Assembly: GCA_013399875.1 (NCBI GenBank)
Contig: VXAZ01007998.1
Coordinates: 1 to 64,000, forward strand
Direction: 5' to 3'
DNA length: 64,000 nt
DNA from: Gymnorhina tibicen
Lineage: Eukaryota > Chordata > Aves > Passeriformes > Artamidae
The notes under the pieces are model-generated. The model saw only the letters and a program-made list of their open reading frames with translations, was not told the DNA's origin and made no database searches. Shown piece after piece: positions 62,272 through 64,000 of the stretch. A program made the position numbers and the translations under genes. Every line of letters begins with the position of its first letter. The stretch's first letter is position 1.

Positions 62272-64000
62272 AAAAAACAAAACAAAAAAAATCAGTAGCA
62301 ATTAAATACTCCTCACATGTGGGTGTGGATGTTTCATGCCTTTTGTAAAAGTTTGTTTCCCAGTTCAGATCAGCTACAGGCAACTTGGGTAATTTCACTG
62401 AGGACTTTTTACACATGTAATAAATAACCAAAATTAAATGCTCAAGTATCATTTAGAATAAATATCCTAAATTTTGTCAAAATCAAAATGTATTCAGAGG
62501 CAACTTGTAAAAGACTAGAAACCCTTGAGACTGAATTTTGTCTACAAATGAGAAGTCCTTTTTCCCAAACTCCATTTGAAAGCACAGAGCTCATCACAAA
62601 ACATACCCTTTTGATTATAATAATGAGAAATAGCTGTGAGGCACATCTTGAAATCTCTTCTGCAGTCAATACAGCATCTGATTGAGTATAATTGGTAAAG
62701 GATTCAAGATAATTGCAAGGTACGAAGGAGTAGCAGAATCAACTACCACATTTACATTTTCAGAAAGAACATAACATAAACCTGGATATCACAGAAGTTT
62801 AAAGAGGGTTTAAAATTATAATTCTGATAGAATGCTCATTGTATATTCTGGGAATGTGAGCCAAGAACCAATCAGAAATTCATTTCAACCAGCACCTTGG
62901 TCAGATTATCAGATCAAACTGAAGCTGTATTGAATTTCAATGTGCTTAGCAGTTGCATTAACACAATTATTAGAAAGTGTTATTAAAAAACAGTCTATTT
63001 CATTTCAGGGTGTTATAAAATCATTGACAGCAATTGCTAGAGTTGTTAAGTTTATGACTCTGATCAGCCATTTCAAAGTAGCTCAAAGATTAATAGTAAA
63101 ACTCATCAGAAGTCTGGATTCAGCCATGAAAATGGTAACTAGGTGACAGTAATGATTAGCATTGACATAGGGCATCAGGTCTGTCAGCTGTGATGAGGCA
63201 GCACTTTTTATGAACACCGTTACTACTCAGATATTTTGCTTGGAAAGCTGGAGGAATCAGTGGACATTTTCAAAGCCTTGTAAAGATAACCTTATTGCAG
63301 CAAAATCAGATAATCTAATCTGCACTTTCAGTTCCACTCTGGAACTCTCATGTTTCCACAGAATGTGCAGAGTAAATACAAGAGGAATGCATATGCTCAT
63401 AGCTCAGTATGCAGTGCCCTATAAATGTACCTTTCTTGTTTAAATTAAACAGCTCAATGATTCAGAAAGCATTTCAGCAGGCTTAGTGTTGTACATTAGC
63501 CAGTGAGGTTTCACACCTAACAAGGAGGGACGTGAACTGTCTCATTTTTTTCAAGGATGGCACTATTTCCAGTCCTGTTGGCACAGGGAAAAAGTACTTA
63601 CTTCCTTTTAGAATTTTATGAAAAGCAAGAAAACGGAAATTGTCTCTTGACTAGGATGGCAATAGCCTTTGCCATTATTTAAAATAAATTAACAAATTAC
63701 AATGAACTATACTGAACTGATTCAGTATTGTCTTCTAACTTCTTTCTGATGGACAGGTTAAAAGCCAAGCAACAGAAACAACAAACCAACCTTTTCCTCC
63801 CTCTTCTCCCAATAAGCCCTGGAGGGTTTTACCTCAATAATATCTGCATGTGTACCCAGGCATGCTTGCACACCCTTTCCCACACATGCATCAAATTCAC
63901 AGCCAAATTCTGTTTCCTGAGACAAGAACTCGTAAATCACAATTAGATCCATCTGTTTAAGGACAATTTGGCTCACAAGATTGAAAATACTGAAGTACAC
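61955..64000. other. Non-coding DNA containing a poly-A tract
   Basis: Apart from the poly-A tract, nothing recognisable; short frames only. Confidence 0.65.
62178..62290 (+). repeat. Long poly-A tract with an unresolved base
   Basis: Roughly 110 bases, almost all A with occasional C, including an uninterrupted run around a single N at 62237. The true length is probably uncertain because such runs slip in sequencing. No retroposed gene body is recognisable upstream, so a processed pseudogene is not supported. Confidence 0.9.

Overview
The window looks like non-coding avian nuclear DNA, most likely from a passerine (songbird). The evidence is several CR1 LINE copies of distinct subfamilies, avian endogenous-retrovirus LTRs, and one tRNA-Ile-derived SINE with a CR1-X-like tail, a SINE type I know from passerines (TguSINE1-like). 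The background is AT-rich, CpG-poor and full of short stop-bounded reading frames. I found no host protein-coding gene, no rRNA or functional tRNA gene, no CRISPR and no bacterial or phage signature. The stretch is either intergenic (gene desert) or inside a very large intron; the sequence alone cannot separate the two. Family assignments rest on recalled consensus sequences, not on a database search.

Layout. From 1 to about 21.2 kb the DNA is essentially unique, with only simple repeats (an AC run near 540, a TTTTG run near 13.65 kb, an A/T-plus-TG palindromic tract at 17.7-17.9 kb). At 21251-22983 lies a 1.73-kb minus-strand LTR with a matching 5-bp target duplication, a GC-rich core and a 34-bp minisatellite. 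From 23.0 to 35.5 kb the DNA is again largely unique, ending in a strongly G/T-biased tract at 34.2-34.5 kb.

The repeat-rich part runs from 35.5 to 62.3 kb. Four long CR1 copies all have their coding sense on the minus strand: A (35500-38440, from the end of ORF1 through ORF2), C (43115-44545, RT part), B (49890-51776, RT part) and D (51797-53815, 3' end joined to the endonuclease/ORF1 end with the RT middle missing). B and D abut. A plus-strand SINE at 54904-55047 has a tail closely resembling the 3' end of D. Short LTR-like segments lie at 46.24-46.41 kb and 55.74-55.92 kb. At 59608-61232 an older minus-strand LTR is interrupted by a younger one (59794-60363), with the target duplication still visible. 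A short CR1 tail (61790-61952) and a long poly-A tract containing one N (62237) follow.

Nothing here forms an operon or pathway. The sequence is a record of successive retrotransposon insertions. All recognisable reverse transcriptase, endonuclease and ORF1 pieces are broken by stops and frameshifts. The longest open frames (51983-52606 plus, 22345-22899 plus, 60600-61049 plus) are antisense or chance frames inside GC-rich repeats, not genes. I did not find a new biological system.
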